NCBI GenBank assembly: GCA_963728655.1
Contig: CAVSLD010000002.1
Location: forward strand, 620,001-684,000
Source of the DNA: Iamia sp963728655
GTDB lineage: Bacteria > Actinomycetota > Acidimicrobiia > Acidimicrobiales > Iamiaceae
Length of the DNA stretch: 64,000 nucleotides
Reading direction: 5' to 3'
Notes under the pieces: generated by a model
The model's database searches: none
The model's input: only the letters and a program-made list of their open reading frames with translations
Told to the model about the DNA's origin: nothing
In this document: positions 1 through 8,731 of the stretch, one piece after another
Position numbering within the stretch: the first letter of the stretch is position 1
How the letters are laid out: each line of letters begins with the position of its first letter
Position numbers and translations under genes: made by a program

Positions 1-547
1 GTCGAGGAGGGCGACGGGCCGGTAGGGGCAGTCACGGGTGCGCAGGAGCTGGGCCACGATCTGGGCCCCGGCCTCGCCGGCCCCGATGACGAGCAGCGGC
101 GCCGCACCGTGGGAGCTGGCGCGGATGCGGCGCTCCTGGTCGGCCCGCCAGATCCACCGGACGAGGCACGCGCCGAGGATGGTGAGCGGGGCGTAGGCGA
201 CGGCGACGGTGACCGGGATGGACCGCTGCAGGATCGTCACGTCGGCCACCAGCACGATGAACATGGCCGCCGTGGTGGTGCGGGCGATGACGAGGGTCTC
301 CTCGAACGACGCAGGCCGGTAGCGGCCGCGGTGCAGCCCGGTGATCCACCCGAGGATGAGCTGGGCCGCCACCGCGACCACCAGCGCCGCCACCGCGCTC
401 GGCCTCGCGGGCGGGCGGGATGTGGCCGTCGTAGCGCACCGCCAGGGCGACCTGGATCGCCACCGCCACGCACGCGGCGTCGGCGATGATGACGGCCGCG
501 ATGCGGAGCCGTCTCCTGCGCGCGGTCCACCTTCGTCGCTCGTCCAT
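1..547 (-). CDS. CapD/FlaA1-like nucleotide-sugar epimerase/dehydratase, partial (runs off the left edge), one frameshift
   Basis: The membrane-bound N-terminal part of a polysaccharide-biosynthesis NDP-sugar dehydratase/epimerase of the CapD/FlaA1 family, which modifies nucleotide sugars at the inner face of the membrane. The start is ATG at 547 (MDERRRWTARRRRLRIAAV). Four hydrophobic helices follow, then a Rossmann motif at about 115-60 (LLVIGAGEAGAQIV) in the last visible part. The reading frame changes once near 400-425: the start frame gives a sensible first helix and a second frame gives helices 2-4 and the Rossmann motif. The catalytic half lies outside the window. It is divergent from the DUF4012 gene, another polysaccharide-associated gene. 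The family call is firm; the substrate cannot be told. Confidence 0.75.
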
Positions 548-618
548 GTGATCTGCCCCCCTGGCTGTGGTCGGTACCTGTCGGCCCGCGAGGGCGCGAC
601 GTGCCTGACCGGAGGCTG

Positions 619-628
619 AGGCTAGCGT
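619..628. promoter_or_regulatory. Back-to-back divergent -10 elements sharing one TA
   Basis: The sequence AGGCTAGCGT reads TAGCGT on the plus strand (623-628) and TAGCCT on the minus strand (624-619), sharing the central TA. The plus element would give a leader of about 42 bases before ATG 678, and the minus element a leader of about 65 bases before ATG 547. Confidence 0.45.
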
Positions 629-677
629 CACGCCACCAGCCGTGCAGGGAGCGCCCAGCGGGGGGAGCTGATCCGAC

Positions 678-3005
678 ATGCCGACCGAGGAGGCCCGAGC
701 GGCCCTGCCCGACGAGGCGCCCGGCGCGCCCACCCCCCCGCGCACCGGTCGGTCGCGGCGGTCCCGGCTCAGCCGCGACCAGCGCCGGAACGTCGTGCTG
801 GTGGTCGTGGCCCTGTCGGCGGCGGGCGCGGTGGCCGCGGGTGCCCACCCCACCGACGTCGAGGCGGTCGACGTGGTCCTGGTGGGCGGGATCGGGGCCC
901 TGGTCCCGTGGTGCACCGCCCATGCCCGGCGCTGGACCTGGTCGTGGGTCGCGGGCATCGCCGGGGTGGCCGCCATCGACGTCCCGCTCGCCTTCGCGCT
1001 GGCGGTGGCCGCGCTGGCCGTGGCCCTGGCGGCCAACCGGTCCCGGCGGCGCCACCGCATCCCCGGTGCCGTCGTCGGGCGCCCTGGCCGTGCAGGCCCT
1101 CCTCCGCCTGGGCGACGTGGGCCCGCTCGGGCCTGTCGCTGCTCGTCGGGGTCGTCGCCGTGCTCCCTGTCCTCCTCTCCGGACGCCGCCACATGGGCCG
1201 CCGCCACCGGCGCCGGCTCGACCGGGTCGCGCTCGTGGCCGCGGTGGTGGCGGCGGTGGGCGTCGTCTCGGCCGGCGTCGCGGTGCTCGTCCTCCAGCGC
1301 GGGACTGACCTGCGCCGTCGACCGGTCCCAGGCTGCCGTCGACCGCGTGGGCGAGGGCGAGCCGAGGCCACGCTGGTCGACCTGGACGAGGCGAGCGACG
1401 AGTTCGGGTCGGCGGCGTCGCTGCTCGGGTCGCCGTTGATGTGGCCGGCCCGCTCGGTCCCCGTGGTGGGCCAGCACGTCGGTGCCCTCCACGACCTGGC
1501 CGTCGACCGGCGAGCAGCTCACCGACACGGCCTCGTTCACCCTCCAGGACGTCGACTACGACCGCCTCCGCTACGAGTCGGGCCGCATCAACCTCGACGA
1601 GGTCGAAGCCGTCGGCCCGGCGCTCGGCCATCCGAGGTGCGCTGGCGGAGGCCGAGGACCGGACGGCGGGCGATCGACTCCCCCTGGTTGGCCGGCCCCC
1701 TGGTGGACGAGGTCGACGACCTCCGCGGCGAGCTGGCGGCGACCCGCCGGCAGGCCGACACCGCCGACGTGGCCCTCGAGCTGGCCCCGGAGATGCTCGG
1801 CGCGGACGGGCCCCGGCGCTACCTGGTCGTGTTCCCGAGCGAGTCCGAGAGCCGGGGCGGCGGGGGCTTCGTGGGCAACTTCGTGGTCCTCGACGCGGTC
1901 GACGGCGAGGTCCGCCTGACCGAGTCGGCTCGGATCGGCGCCATGATCGACGCCCGCCAGCCGGGCGAGCGCACCCTCGAGGGACTCGACGAGTACCTGG
2001 CGCAGTACGGCCGTTACGAACCGGCCGACTTCAACCAGGACATCCTCTTCTCGCCCCACTTCCCCTGGGACGGCGATGCCTTCGCCCAGGTCGCGGAGCA
2101 GTCGGGCCGCGGCACGTCGACGCCGTCATCAGCATGCAGCCCGCGGGGCTGGCCGCCCTCCTCGCCCTCACCGGGCCGGTGCCGGTCCCGGGCCGGGCCG
2201 AGCCGCTGCGCCCGGACGAGGCCGAGGGCTACCTGCAGATCGGGCAGTACCTCGAGAACGACGACGACGACGTGCGCTCCGAAGCCCTGGAGGCCATCAC
2301 CCGCGCCGTGTTCGACCGCCTCACCACCGGCACGCTGCCGTCGCCCCGCACCCTGGGCGAGCAGCTCGGGCCGCTGGTGCCCACCAAGGGGTTCCAGATG
2401 TGGCGCCCGGCCCGGGCGAGGAGGACCTGCTGCCGCGGCTGCGGGTCACCGGCGAGCTCCCGGAGGCCGGGGCCACCGACCTGGTGCACGTGAGCGGCAT
2501 CAACGGCGGCCTGAACAAGATCGACGTGTTCCTGCACCGCGAGGTGGAGGTCAGCCCCGCGCTCGACCCCGAGACCGGCGAGATCACCTCGACGGTGCGG
2601 GTGACGCTCCGCAACGACGCGCCGGCCGCGGGCCTGCCCCGCTACGTGATCGGGAACGCCCAGGGTGACCCCGACGGCACGAACCGCCACCTGCTCACCG
2701 TGTTCTCGCCCCTCGAGCTGGCCGGCGCCACCGTGACGGCGACCGTCGGTCGGGGTGACCGTCGGATCCGAGCGGGGCTACAACATCTACAGCCACTACC
2801 TGGACGTGCCGCCCGGGGGGCACCGCACCTTCGAGCTCCAGCTGCGGGGCACGATCCCTGGCATGGACGGGTACCGCCTGGTCGTGCCGGCCCAGCCGAT
2901 GGTCAACCCCGACCAGCTGGTCGTCACGGGGCCGCTGGTCGGCGAGCGCGGGTCGAGGAGCTCGACCGGACCCGCAGCGTCGACGCCGGCGCCCACCCGG
3001 GCTGA
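678..3005 (+). CDS. DUF4012 domain-containing membrane-anchored protein, split by about ten frame changes
   Basis: A DUF4012-family protein, usually found beside exopolysaccharide genes in actinobacteria; its biochemical role is unknown. The start at ATG 678 follows a GGGGGAG ribosome site. The N-terminal half carries hydrophobic membrane segments (about 780-1300). The extracytoplasmic part includes the DUF4012 core RRYLVVFPSESESRGGGGFV and GNFVVLDAVDGEV, then blocks such as NQDILFSPHFPWDGDAFAQV and VDAVISMQPAGLAALLALTG. The product is spread over all three forward frames, with changes near 1075, 1130, 1310, 1360, 1500, 1620, 1675, 2110, 2405, 2750 and 2955. The last frame ends at TGA 3005. 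Total length (about 775 codons) is reasonable. Conserved motifs survive throughout, which argues for sequence errors, but a decaying gene cannot be excluded. Confidence 0.7.
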
Positions 3006-3080
3006 CCGGCCCGGCCGACCCTGGGCCGTCCGGCGACGGTCGCTGGCCGGGGCATGTTCCCCGGACCAGCCGTGCTGGGC

Positions 3081-3086
3081 TACCCT
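3081..3086 (+). promoter_or_regulatory. Putative -10 element (TACCCT) for the LARTG protein gene
   Basis: TACCCT lies 42 bases before ATG 3129. The implied transcript would carry a leader of about 36 bases containing the GGGGAG ribosome site at 3115-3120. Confidence 0.35.
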
Positions 3087-3128
3087 CTCGGCCGACCGTC
3101 GGAACCGGCTGATGTGGGGAGTGTCGAG

Positions 3129-3722
3129 ATGCGCAAGGTGATCGGGGCAGCCGCGGCTGTCGTCCTGGCGGTCCTCGCCAGCCTCACGGTGAGCCAGGTG
3201 GCCGGGGCCCAGTACGTCCCGGAGAGCTGCACGGTCACGGTCACCCCGACGTCGGTCACCGCCGGCAGCACCGTCACCCTGGCCGGGGAGACCTCCAGCT
3301 CGGTGGGCGCCACCGCCGACCAGCCCGTCTCCTTCTCGATCGACGGCACCGAGATCGCCGCCACCACGACCGGTGCCGACGGCACCTTCTCGGTCGACGC
3401 CACCATCCCGTCGAGCCTCGGCGACGGCACCTACACCATCGTCGCCAGCTGCGGCGGCGCCGGTGGCGAGGTCCTCGGCAGCACCGACATCACCGTGGTC
3501 TCCGGCGGCGGCGGAGGCGACGGTGGCGGCACCGGTGGGACCGGTGGGACCGGCGCCGGCCAGGGCGGCACGGGCACCGACAGCGGCACCACCGGTGGCG
3601 GCACCCTCGCCCGCACCGGCACCGACCTCGGCCTCCCGGTGCAGCTCGGCGTCGCCCTGCTCGCCCTCGGCGGCGTGGTCCTGGCGCTGGCCGGCTCCCG
3701 TCGGCGCTCCGCCTCCGCCTGA
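3129..3722 (+). CDS. Secreted, LPxTG-like (LARTG) anchored surface protein with Ig-like domain
   Basis: A 197-residue exported protein of unknown binding role. The N-terminus is a classic signal peptide (MRKVIGAAAAVVLAVLASL, cleavage probably after VAGAQ). An Ig-like/Big-type beta domain rich in Thr/Ser/Val spans about residues 35-120. A Gly/Thr-rich linker follows (about 122-160), then LARTG, a hydrophobic helix (about 170-190) and a basic RRR tail: the layout of a sortase substrate, with Ala in place of Pro. The start at 3129 is supported by GGGGAG at 3115-3120. No sortase gene is in the window. Many actinobacterial LAxTG proteins are processed by class E sortases; that this one is so processed is inference. 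Confidence 0.75.
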   Translation: MRKVIGAAAAVVLAVLASLTVSQVAGAQYVPESCTVTVTPTSVTAGSTVTLAGETSSSVGATADQPVSFSIDGTEIAATTTGADGTFSVDATIPSSLGDGTYTIVASCGGAGGEVLGSTDITVVSGGGGGDGGGTGGTGGTGAGQGGTGTDSGTTGGGTLARTGTDLGLPVQLGVALLALGGVVLALAGSRRRSASA

Positions 3723-3812
3723 CCCCCCGCACCTGACCCCCCGCACCGGGGGCGCCTCGCCGTCCGACGCGCCCGCCTCGGCCTCGCCGGGCCGATCCGA
3801 CGTCCAGGCGCC

Positions 3813-3818
3813 TAGGTT
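3813..3818 (+). promoter_or_regulatory. Putative leaderless -10 (TAGGTT) for the 30-residue peptide gene
   Basis: TAGGTT is followed by 9 bases and then ATG 3828; no ribosome site fits in between. Confidence 0.4.
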
Positions 3819-3827
3819 GCCCCGTCC

Positions 3828-3920
3828 ATGAGCACCCGTCGCCTCATCGCCGCCGCCCTGCTCTGCGGCCTGGCCATCCTCGTGGCCTTCGCCCTCCAGG
3901 TCGTCCTGGCCCGAGGCTGA
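3828..3920 (+). CDS. Small single-helix membrane peptide (30 aa)
   Basis: A 30-codon ORF encoding a basic start (MSTRRL) and one hydrophobic helix that fills most of the rest (AAALLCGLAILVAFALQVVL), ending ARG. It sits directly behind a TANNNT element and about 100 bases before lpdA. Third codon positions are almost all G/C, as in neighbouring genes, which favours real coding. No function is recognised; it could be a small membrane protein associated with the next genes. Chance ORFs of this size are common at high GC, so confidence is moderate. Confidence 0.45.
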   Translation: MSTRRLIAAALLCGLAILVAFALQVVLARG

Positions 3921-3996
3921 GCCCCGCCGCTCCCGGCCCCGGTCCCGGGGTGCCGGGCGGTGCCCCGCGCCGGGCACGACCACCGGCCGCCCTCGC

Positions 3997-4002
3997 TAGA
4001 GT
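3997..4002 (+). promoter_or_regulatory. Putative -10 element (TAGAGT) for lpdA
   Basis: TAGAGT lies 19 bases before GTG 4022. GAGGAG at 4016-4021 abuts the GTG, so the mode of initiation is unclear. Confidence 0.35.
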
Positions 4003-4021
4003 CGCAGGGCACCCCGAGGAG

Positions 4022-5431
4022 GTGGTCCCCACGGCCGACACGCACGATCTCGTCATCATCGGAGGAGGCCCGGGCGGCTACGCAGCCGCCCTCTACGGCG
4101 CCGCCGCCGGGCTCGACGTGGGGATCATCGAGAACCGCCGCATCGGCGGCACCTGCCTGAACCGGGGCTGCATCCCGGCCAAGGAGCTCCTCCAGACCGC
4201 CGAGGTGGCCCGCACCGTCGCCGACTCCGGCACCTTCGGCATCAAGGCCGGGGGCGACGTCACGCTCGACTTCTCGGCCTCCACGGATCGCATGTGGGGC
4301 GTCGTCGACCAGCTGGTCAAGGGCCTCGGCAGCCTGCTCAAGAGCCGCAAGGTCACCGTGTACGACGGCACCGGCACCCTGGGGTCCGACCGCCAGGTGA
4401 CCATCACCGGCGCCGACGGGGAGACCACGGTGGTCCAGGGCGACAACGTGCTGCTGGCCAGCGGCTCGGTGCCCCGCACCCTCCCGGGCTTCGACGTGAG
4501 CGACCGGGTCCTCACCTCCGACGAGGTGTTCCAGCTCGACCACGTTCCCGACCGGGTGGTGGTCGTGGGCGGTGGCGCCATCGGCTGCGAGTTCGCGTCC
4601 ATGCTGAACGACCTGGGCGCCGACGTCACCGTCCTCGAGGCCCTGCCCGCCATCCTCCCCGGCGTCGACGCCGACGTGGTGAAGCTGGTGCACCGGGCCC
4701 TCGAGAAGCGGGGCCTCACCATCCGCACCGGGGTCAAGGTCGAGGGCCAGGACACCGGCGACGACGCCATCACCGTGCGCCTGGAGGGCGGCGAGTCGGT
4801 GGAGGCCGACCGGGTCGTGGTCTCGGTGGGTCGGCGCCCGCTGTCGGACTCGCTGGGCCTCGACGGCAGCGGCGTGGGCGTCGACGACCGGGGCTTCGTC
4901 GAGGTCGACGAGTGGTGCCGCACCGGGGTCGACGGCGTGTTCGCCACCGGCGACCTGATCGCCACGCCCGGCCTGGCCCACGTGGCCTACGCCGAGTCCA
5001 TCTGCGTGATCAAGCAGATCATCGGCGAGGAGGCGGTGCCGGTCGACTACGGCCGGGTGCCGTGGTGCGTCTACTGCCACCCGGAGGTCGCCTTCGTCGG
5101 CCTCACCGAGGAGGCGGCCAAGGCCGCGGGCCACGACGTGGTCACCTCCAAGCACCGCTGGCCGGGCAACGGCCGGGCCATGATCCTGGGCGAGACCGAG
5201 GGCATGGTGAAGGTCATCGCCGAGAAGCAGGACGACGGCACCGGCGGCCAGATCCTCGGGGTCCACATGGCCGGACCGTGGGTCACCGAGCAGCTGGGCC
5301 AGGGCTACCTGGCGGTGAACTGGGAGGCGACCGTCGACGAGGTCGCCGCCTTCATCCAGCCCCACCCCTCGCTGTCGGAGAACTTCGGCGAGACGGTCCT
5401 CTCCCTCACCGGCCGTGGCCTCCACGGCTGA
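4022..5431 (+). CDS. lpdA: Dihydrolipoyl dehydrogenase (E3)
   Basis: FAD-dependent E3 component that reoxidises protein-bound dihydrolipoamide with NAD+, shared by 2-oxoacid dehydrogenase complexes. The N-terminal FAD-binding motif IIGGGPGGYAAA is followed by the redox-active disulfide GGTCLNRGCIPAKELL. An NAD-binding motif VVVGGGAIGCEFASML and the second FAD motif GVFATGDL follow. The C-terminal interface domain carries the His-Glu pair in HPSLSENFGE. The only in-frame start near the domain is GTG 4022; longer upstream reading gives a Pro/Arg-rich extension unlike the family. About 469 residues, a normal length. It is followed after 45 bases by the E2 gene, then lipB and lipA, so the group makes and uses lipoylated enzyme. 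Confidence 0.93.
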   Translation: MVPTADTHDLVIIGGGPGGYAAALYGAAAGLDVGIIENRRIGGTCLNRGCIPAKELLQTAEVARTVADSGTFGIKAGGDVTLDFSASTDRMWGVVDQLVKGLGSLLKSRKVTVYDGTGTLGSDRQVTITGADGETTVVQGDNVLLASGSVPRTLPGFDVSDRVLTSDEVFQLDHVPDRVVVVGGGAIGCEFASMLNDLGADVTVLEALPAILPGVDADVVKLVHRALEKRGLTIRTGVKVEGQDTGDDAITVRLEGGESVEADRVVVSVGRRPLSDSLGLDGSGVGVDDRGFVEVDEWCRTGVDGVFATGDLIATPGLAHVAYAESICVIKQIIGEEAVPVDYGRVPWCVYCHPEVAFVGLTEEAAKAAGHDVVTSKHRWPGNGRAMILGETEGMVKVIAEKQDDGTGGQILGVHMAGPWVTEQLGQGYLAVNWEATVDEVAAFIQPHPSLSENFGETVLSLTGRGLHG

Positions 5432-5476
5432 CCACCCCACCTGATCGCCCCCCACCCCCCCCAGGAGCGCGCCCCC

Positions 5477-6893
5477 ATGGCCGAGATCCAGATGCCCCAG
5501 CTGGGCGAGACCGTCACCGAGGGCACCATCACGAAGTGGCTGAAGTCCGTCGGTGACGAGATCGCCGAGGACGAGGCCATCGTGGAGGTGTCGACCGACA
5601 AGGTCGACTCGGAGATCCCCTCGCCCGTGAGCGGCACCATCACCGAGATCAAGGTCGAGGAGGGCGACACCGTCGACGTGGGCGCCGTCCTGGCCGTCGT
5701 CGGCGACGGCGCCGCCCCGGCGGCCGACGACGGCGGGGGCGAGGAGCAGGCGGCGGCCGACGAGGCCGAGCCCGACGCCGAGGAGGAGCAGCAGGCCGAG
5801 GCCACCGAGCCGGAGCCCGAGCCGGAGCCCGAGCCGGAGCCCGAGCCCGAGACCGCCCCCGAACCGGAGCCGGCCGCCCCTGCGGCCAGCACCGCCCCGG
5901 CGGCCGACGAGGCCCCGTCCGGTGGCGGCGACACCGGCGGCATGGTGCTCTCACCGGTCGTCCGTCGCCTCATCGCCGAGCACGACGTCGACGTCTCCTC
6001 GCTCACCGGCACCGGGGCCGGGGGGCGCATCACCCGCAACGACGTGCTCGCCGCGGTCGAGGGGGGCCAGGCGACGCCGGCCGCGCCGACCGCCCCGGCG
6101 GCTGCGCCTTCCCGCCGCCGCCCCGGCGGCTGCGCCTCGCGCCCCCGCCCCCCAGCGGGTGACCCCGGCCACCCCGGGCGAGGCGGCCACGTCGGTCCCG
6201 TTCAACAACATCCGCCGCCGCACCGGTGAGCACATGGTGCGCTCCCAGGCCACCTCCCCCCACGCCTTCACCGCCATGGAGGTCGACCTCGAGGGCGTCG
6301 AGCGGGTCCGCCGGGCCCACAAGGAGCGCTTCAAGGCCGAGTCCGGGGCCAGCCTCACCTACCTGCCGTTCATCTCCCGGGCCCTCGTCGACGCCGTCGA
6401 CGAGTTCCCGCACATGAACGCGAGCGTCGGCGACGGCGAGCTCATCGTCCACCACGACGTCAACCTCGGCTTCGCGGTCGACCTCGGCTACGAGGGCCTC
6501 ATCGTGCCGGTGGTCCACGGGGCCCAGGACCTGCGCCTGCCCGCCATCGCCCGCGCCGTGGCCGACCTGGCCGAGAAGGCCCGCACCCGCAAGCTCTCGG
6601 CCGACGACATCAGCGGCGGCACCGCCACCATCACCAACGCAGGCGCCTCCGGCACCCTGCTGCAGCTGCCCATCATCAACCAGCCCCAGGTGATGATCCT
6701 CTCCACCGAGGGCGTCACCCGTCGGCCCGTGGTGGTCACCGACGCCGCCGGCGACGAGGCCATCGCCATCCGCTCGGTGGGGAACCTCACCCTCGGGTGG
6801 GACCACCGGGCCTTCGACGGCGCCTACGCCGCCGCGTTCCTGCGCCGGATGGTCGACATCCTCGAGCAGCGGGACTGGGAGGCCGAGCTGTAG
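5477..6893 (+). CDS. sucB: 2-oxoacid dehydrogenase dihydrolipoamide acyltransferase (E2; SucB/DlaT type), one frameshift in the linker
   Basis: E2 core enzyme of a 2-oxoacid dehydrogenase complex. The start ATG 5477 follows AGGAG at 5462-5466. Domains: lipoyl domain at residues 1-75 with the lipoylated Lys in STDKVDSEIPSP; a Glu/Pro repeat linker; a peripheral-subunit-binding domain (about 155-195, LSPVVRRLIAEHDVDVSSL); an Ala/Pro linker; and a catalytic domain ending with the signature DHRAFDG. The frame shifts by one base near 6108-6118, inside the Ala/Pro linker where two 16-base copies lie 28 bases apart. The total span is one base over a multiple of three, so a single extra base explains it. 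Only one lipoyl domain is seen. Synteny with lipB-lipA matches Mycobacterium dlaT; which 2-oxoacid is used is not determined. Confidence 0.88.
6093..6136 (+). repeat. Two 16-base direct copies 28 bases apart in the E2 linker
   Basis: CCCCGGCGGCTGCGCC occurs at 6093-6108 and again at 6121-6136. The 28-base period is one base more than nine codons, and the coding frame shifts exactly here. Confidence 0.7.
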
Positions 6894-7677
6894 TGGCCCC
6901 GGCCCCGCCGCTGCACGTCCGCTGGCTGGGCCGCGTCCGCTACCGCGACGCCCTCGCCCTCCAGCAGGGCCTCCATCGCACCCCGGGCCACGACCACCTC
7001 CTGCTCCTCGAGCACCCGAAGGTCTTCACCCTCGGCGTGCGGGCCGACCTCGCCCACGTGCTGGTGCCCCCCGCCGAGGTCGGCGCCGAGCTGGAGCGGG
7101 CCAACCGGGGCGGCGACGTCACCTACCACGGGCCGGGCCAGCTGGTCGGCTACCCGATCCTCACCGTCCCGGGCGCGGCCGGCGGCTCCAAGCCCGACAC
7201 CCCCGCCTTCGTGCACGGCGTCGAGCAGCTGGTCATCGATGCCCTCGCGGAGATGGGGGTCGCCGCCGGACGCCTCGACGCCTACCCAGGCGTCTGGGTC
7301 GACGTCGACGGTCCCGACCCCAGGAAGATCTGCGCCATCGGCGTGCGCCTGACCCGGGGCCGGTCGATGCACGGCTTCGCCCTCAACGTCGACCCCGACA
7401 TGGACATGTTCCGGGCCATCGTCCCCTGCGGCATCGCGGATCGCCCCGTCACCTCGCTGCGGGCCGAGGGGGTCGACGCCACCATGGCCGAGGTGGTCGA
7501 CGTGGTGGCCCGCCTCGCGGGTGAGCGCTGGGGCGCAGGGGGGGTCGACCGGGCCGACGTGGTGTGGCGGACCTCCGCCGCCGACATCGGAGCCGTGCCG
7601 CCCGGCGAGGCGACCAAGAGGGTACGGGCCCTCTCCGAGGCGAAGCCGAGGAGCGGACCGACGGCGACGCCGACTGA
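6893..7677 (+). CDS. lipB: Octanoyl-[acyl-carrier-protein]:protein N-octanoyltransferase
   Basis: Transfers octanoate from acyl carrier protein to the lipoyl-domain lysine of E2-type proteins. GTG 6893 overlaps the E2 stop (TAGTG). Conserved blocks: GGDVTYHGPGQLVGYPIL (substrate His), KICAIGVRLTRGRSMHGFAL (catalytic Lys region) and the nucleophile Cys in VPCGIADRPVTSL. In the lipB frame there is no stop before lipA, so the raw sequence reads as a LipB-LipA fusion. However, codons between about 7610 and 7700 in that frame have atypical A/T third positions. A neighbouring frame gives an acidic tail ending at TGA 7675-7677, which overlaps ATG 7677. I therefore place the end there and infer a missing base near 7600-7640. 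Confidence 0.82.
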
Positions 7678-8713
7678 TGTCAGACCGGACCCACCTCCGT
7701 CGAGCCGGGGCGCGGGCCCCGGCGAGGACGCCCAGCGGGTGCCCGAGGGGCTCCGGGGTGCGGCCCGGGAGGGGACATCGGCCCGCCGGCTGGGTCGCCT
7801 GGCCGACGCCGGCGTCGACCAGGCCGTCGCCATCTCGGCCCGCAAGCCGGACTGGATGAAGGCCCGCGTCCGCATCACCGACGACTACCGGCGCCTCAAG
7901 CACACCCTCCGCGACCTCGACCTGGTCACCGTGTGCGAGGAGGCGGGCTGCCCCAACATCTTCGAGTGCTGGGCCGACGGCACCGCCACCTTCATGATCA
8001 ACGGCGAGCGCTGCACCCGGGCCTGCGGGTTCTGCCTGGTCGACACGCGCCACCCCCAGCCCCTCGACGTCGGCGAGCCCGAGAGGGTCGCCGACGCGGT
8101 CGCGCGCATGGACCTGGCCCACGCGGTCGTCACCGCCGTCGCCCGCGACGACCTCGACGACGGTGGGGCCGAGGCCTTCGCGACCACGGTCCGGGCCATC
8201 CGTGCCCGCCGCCCGGGCACGGCGGTCGAGGTGCTGATCCCGGACTGCAAGGGTGACCCCGACGCGCTCGCCACCATCTTCGAGGCCCGGCCCGACGTGC
8301 TCAACCACAACCTGGAGACCGTGGCCCGGCTCCAGCGAGCGGTGCGCCCGTCGGCCTCCTACGCCCGCAGCCTCTCGGTCCTGGCCCGGGCCGGTGAGGC
8401 GGGCCTCACCACCAAGTCCAGCCTCATCGTCGGCCTGGGCGAGACCGTCGACGAGCTGCACCAGACCCTGGCCGACCTGGCCTCGGTCGGCACCGACATC
8501 GTCACCGTCGGCCAGTACCTGCGACCGACCACCCACCACCTGCCGGTCGCCCGGTGGTGGAGCCCTGACGAGCTGGCCGCGGCGGCGGAGGTGGGCGAGG
8601 CCATGGGGCTCGGCCACGTCGAGGCCAGCCCGCTCACCCGGTCGAGCTACCACGCCCGCCAGGCCGCCGAGGCCGTGGCGCCGGCCCCCGTCGCCGTCGG
8701 CGACCACGCCTGA
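7677..8713 (+). CDS. lipA: Lipoyl synthase (radical SAM)
   Basis: Inserts two sulfur atoms into the protein-bound octanoyl chain. Both iron-sulfur clusters are present: the auxiliary cluster motif VCEEAGCPNIFECW (C-x4-C-x5-C) and the radical-SAM motif CTRACGFC (CxxxCxxC). The C-terminal RSSYHA motif is also present. The proposed start ATG 7677 overlaps the proposed lipB stop (TGATG) and reads MSDRTHLRRAG; the frame must then shift once before about 7740, where the conserved frame begins. A gene finder might instead start at GTG 7739 or call one long LipB-LipA protein from 6893. The enzyme core from ARKPDWMKARV onward is intact. Confidence 0.85.
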
Positions 8714-8731
8714 CGGGACGAGCCGGCCGCG

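Noticed and set aside
3505..3600. Repeated GGTGGGACC-type DNA
   Set aside because: It is the coding sequence of the Gly/Thr stalk in the LARTG protein.
5815..5865. Near-tandem GAGCCG/GAGCCC DNA repeat
   Set aside because: It encodes the Glu-Pro linker of the E2 protein, a usual flexible linker, not an independent element.
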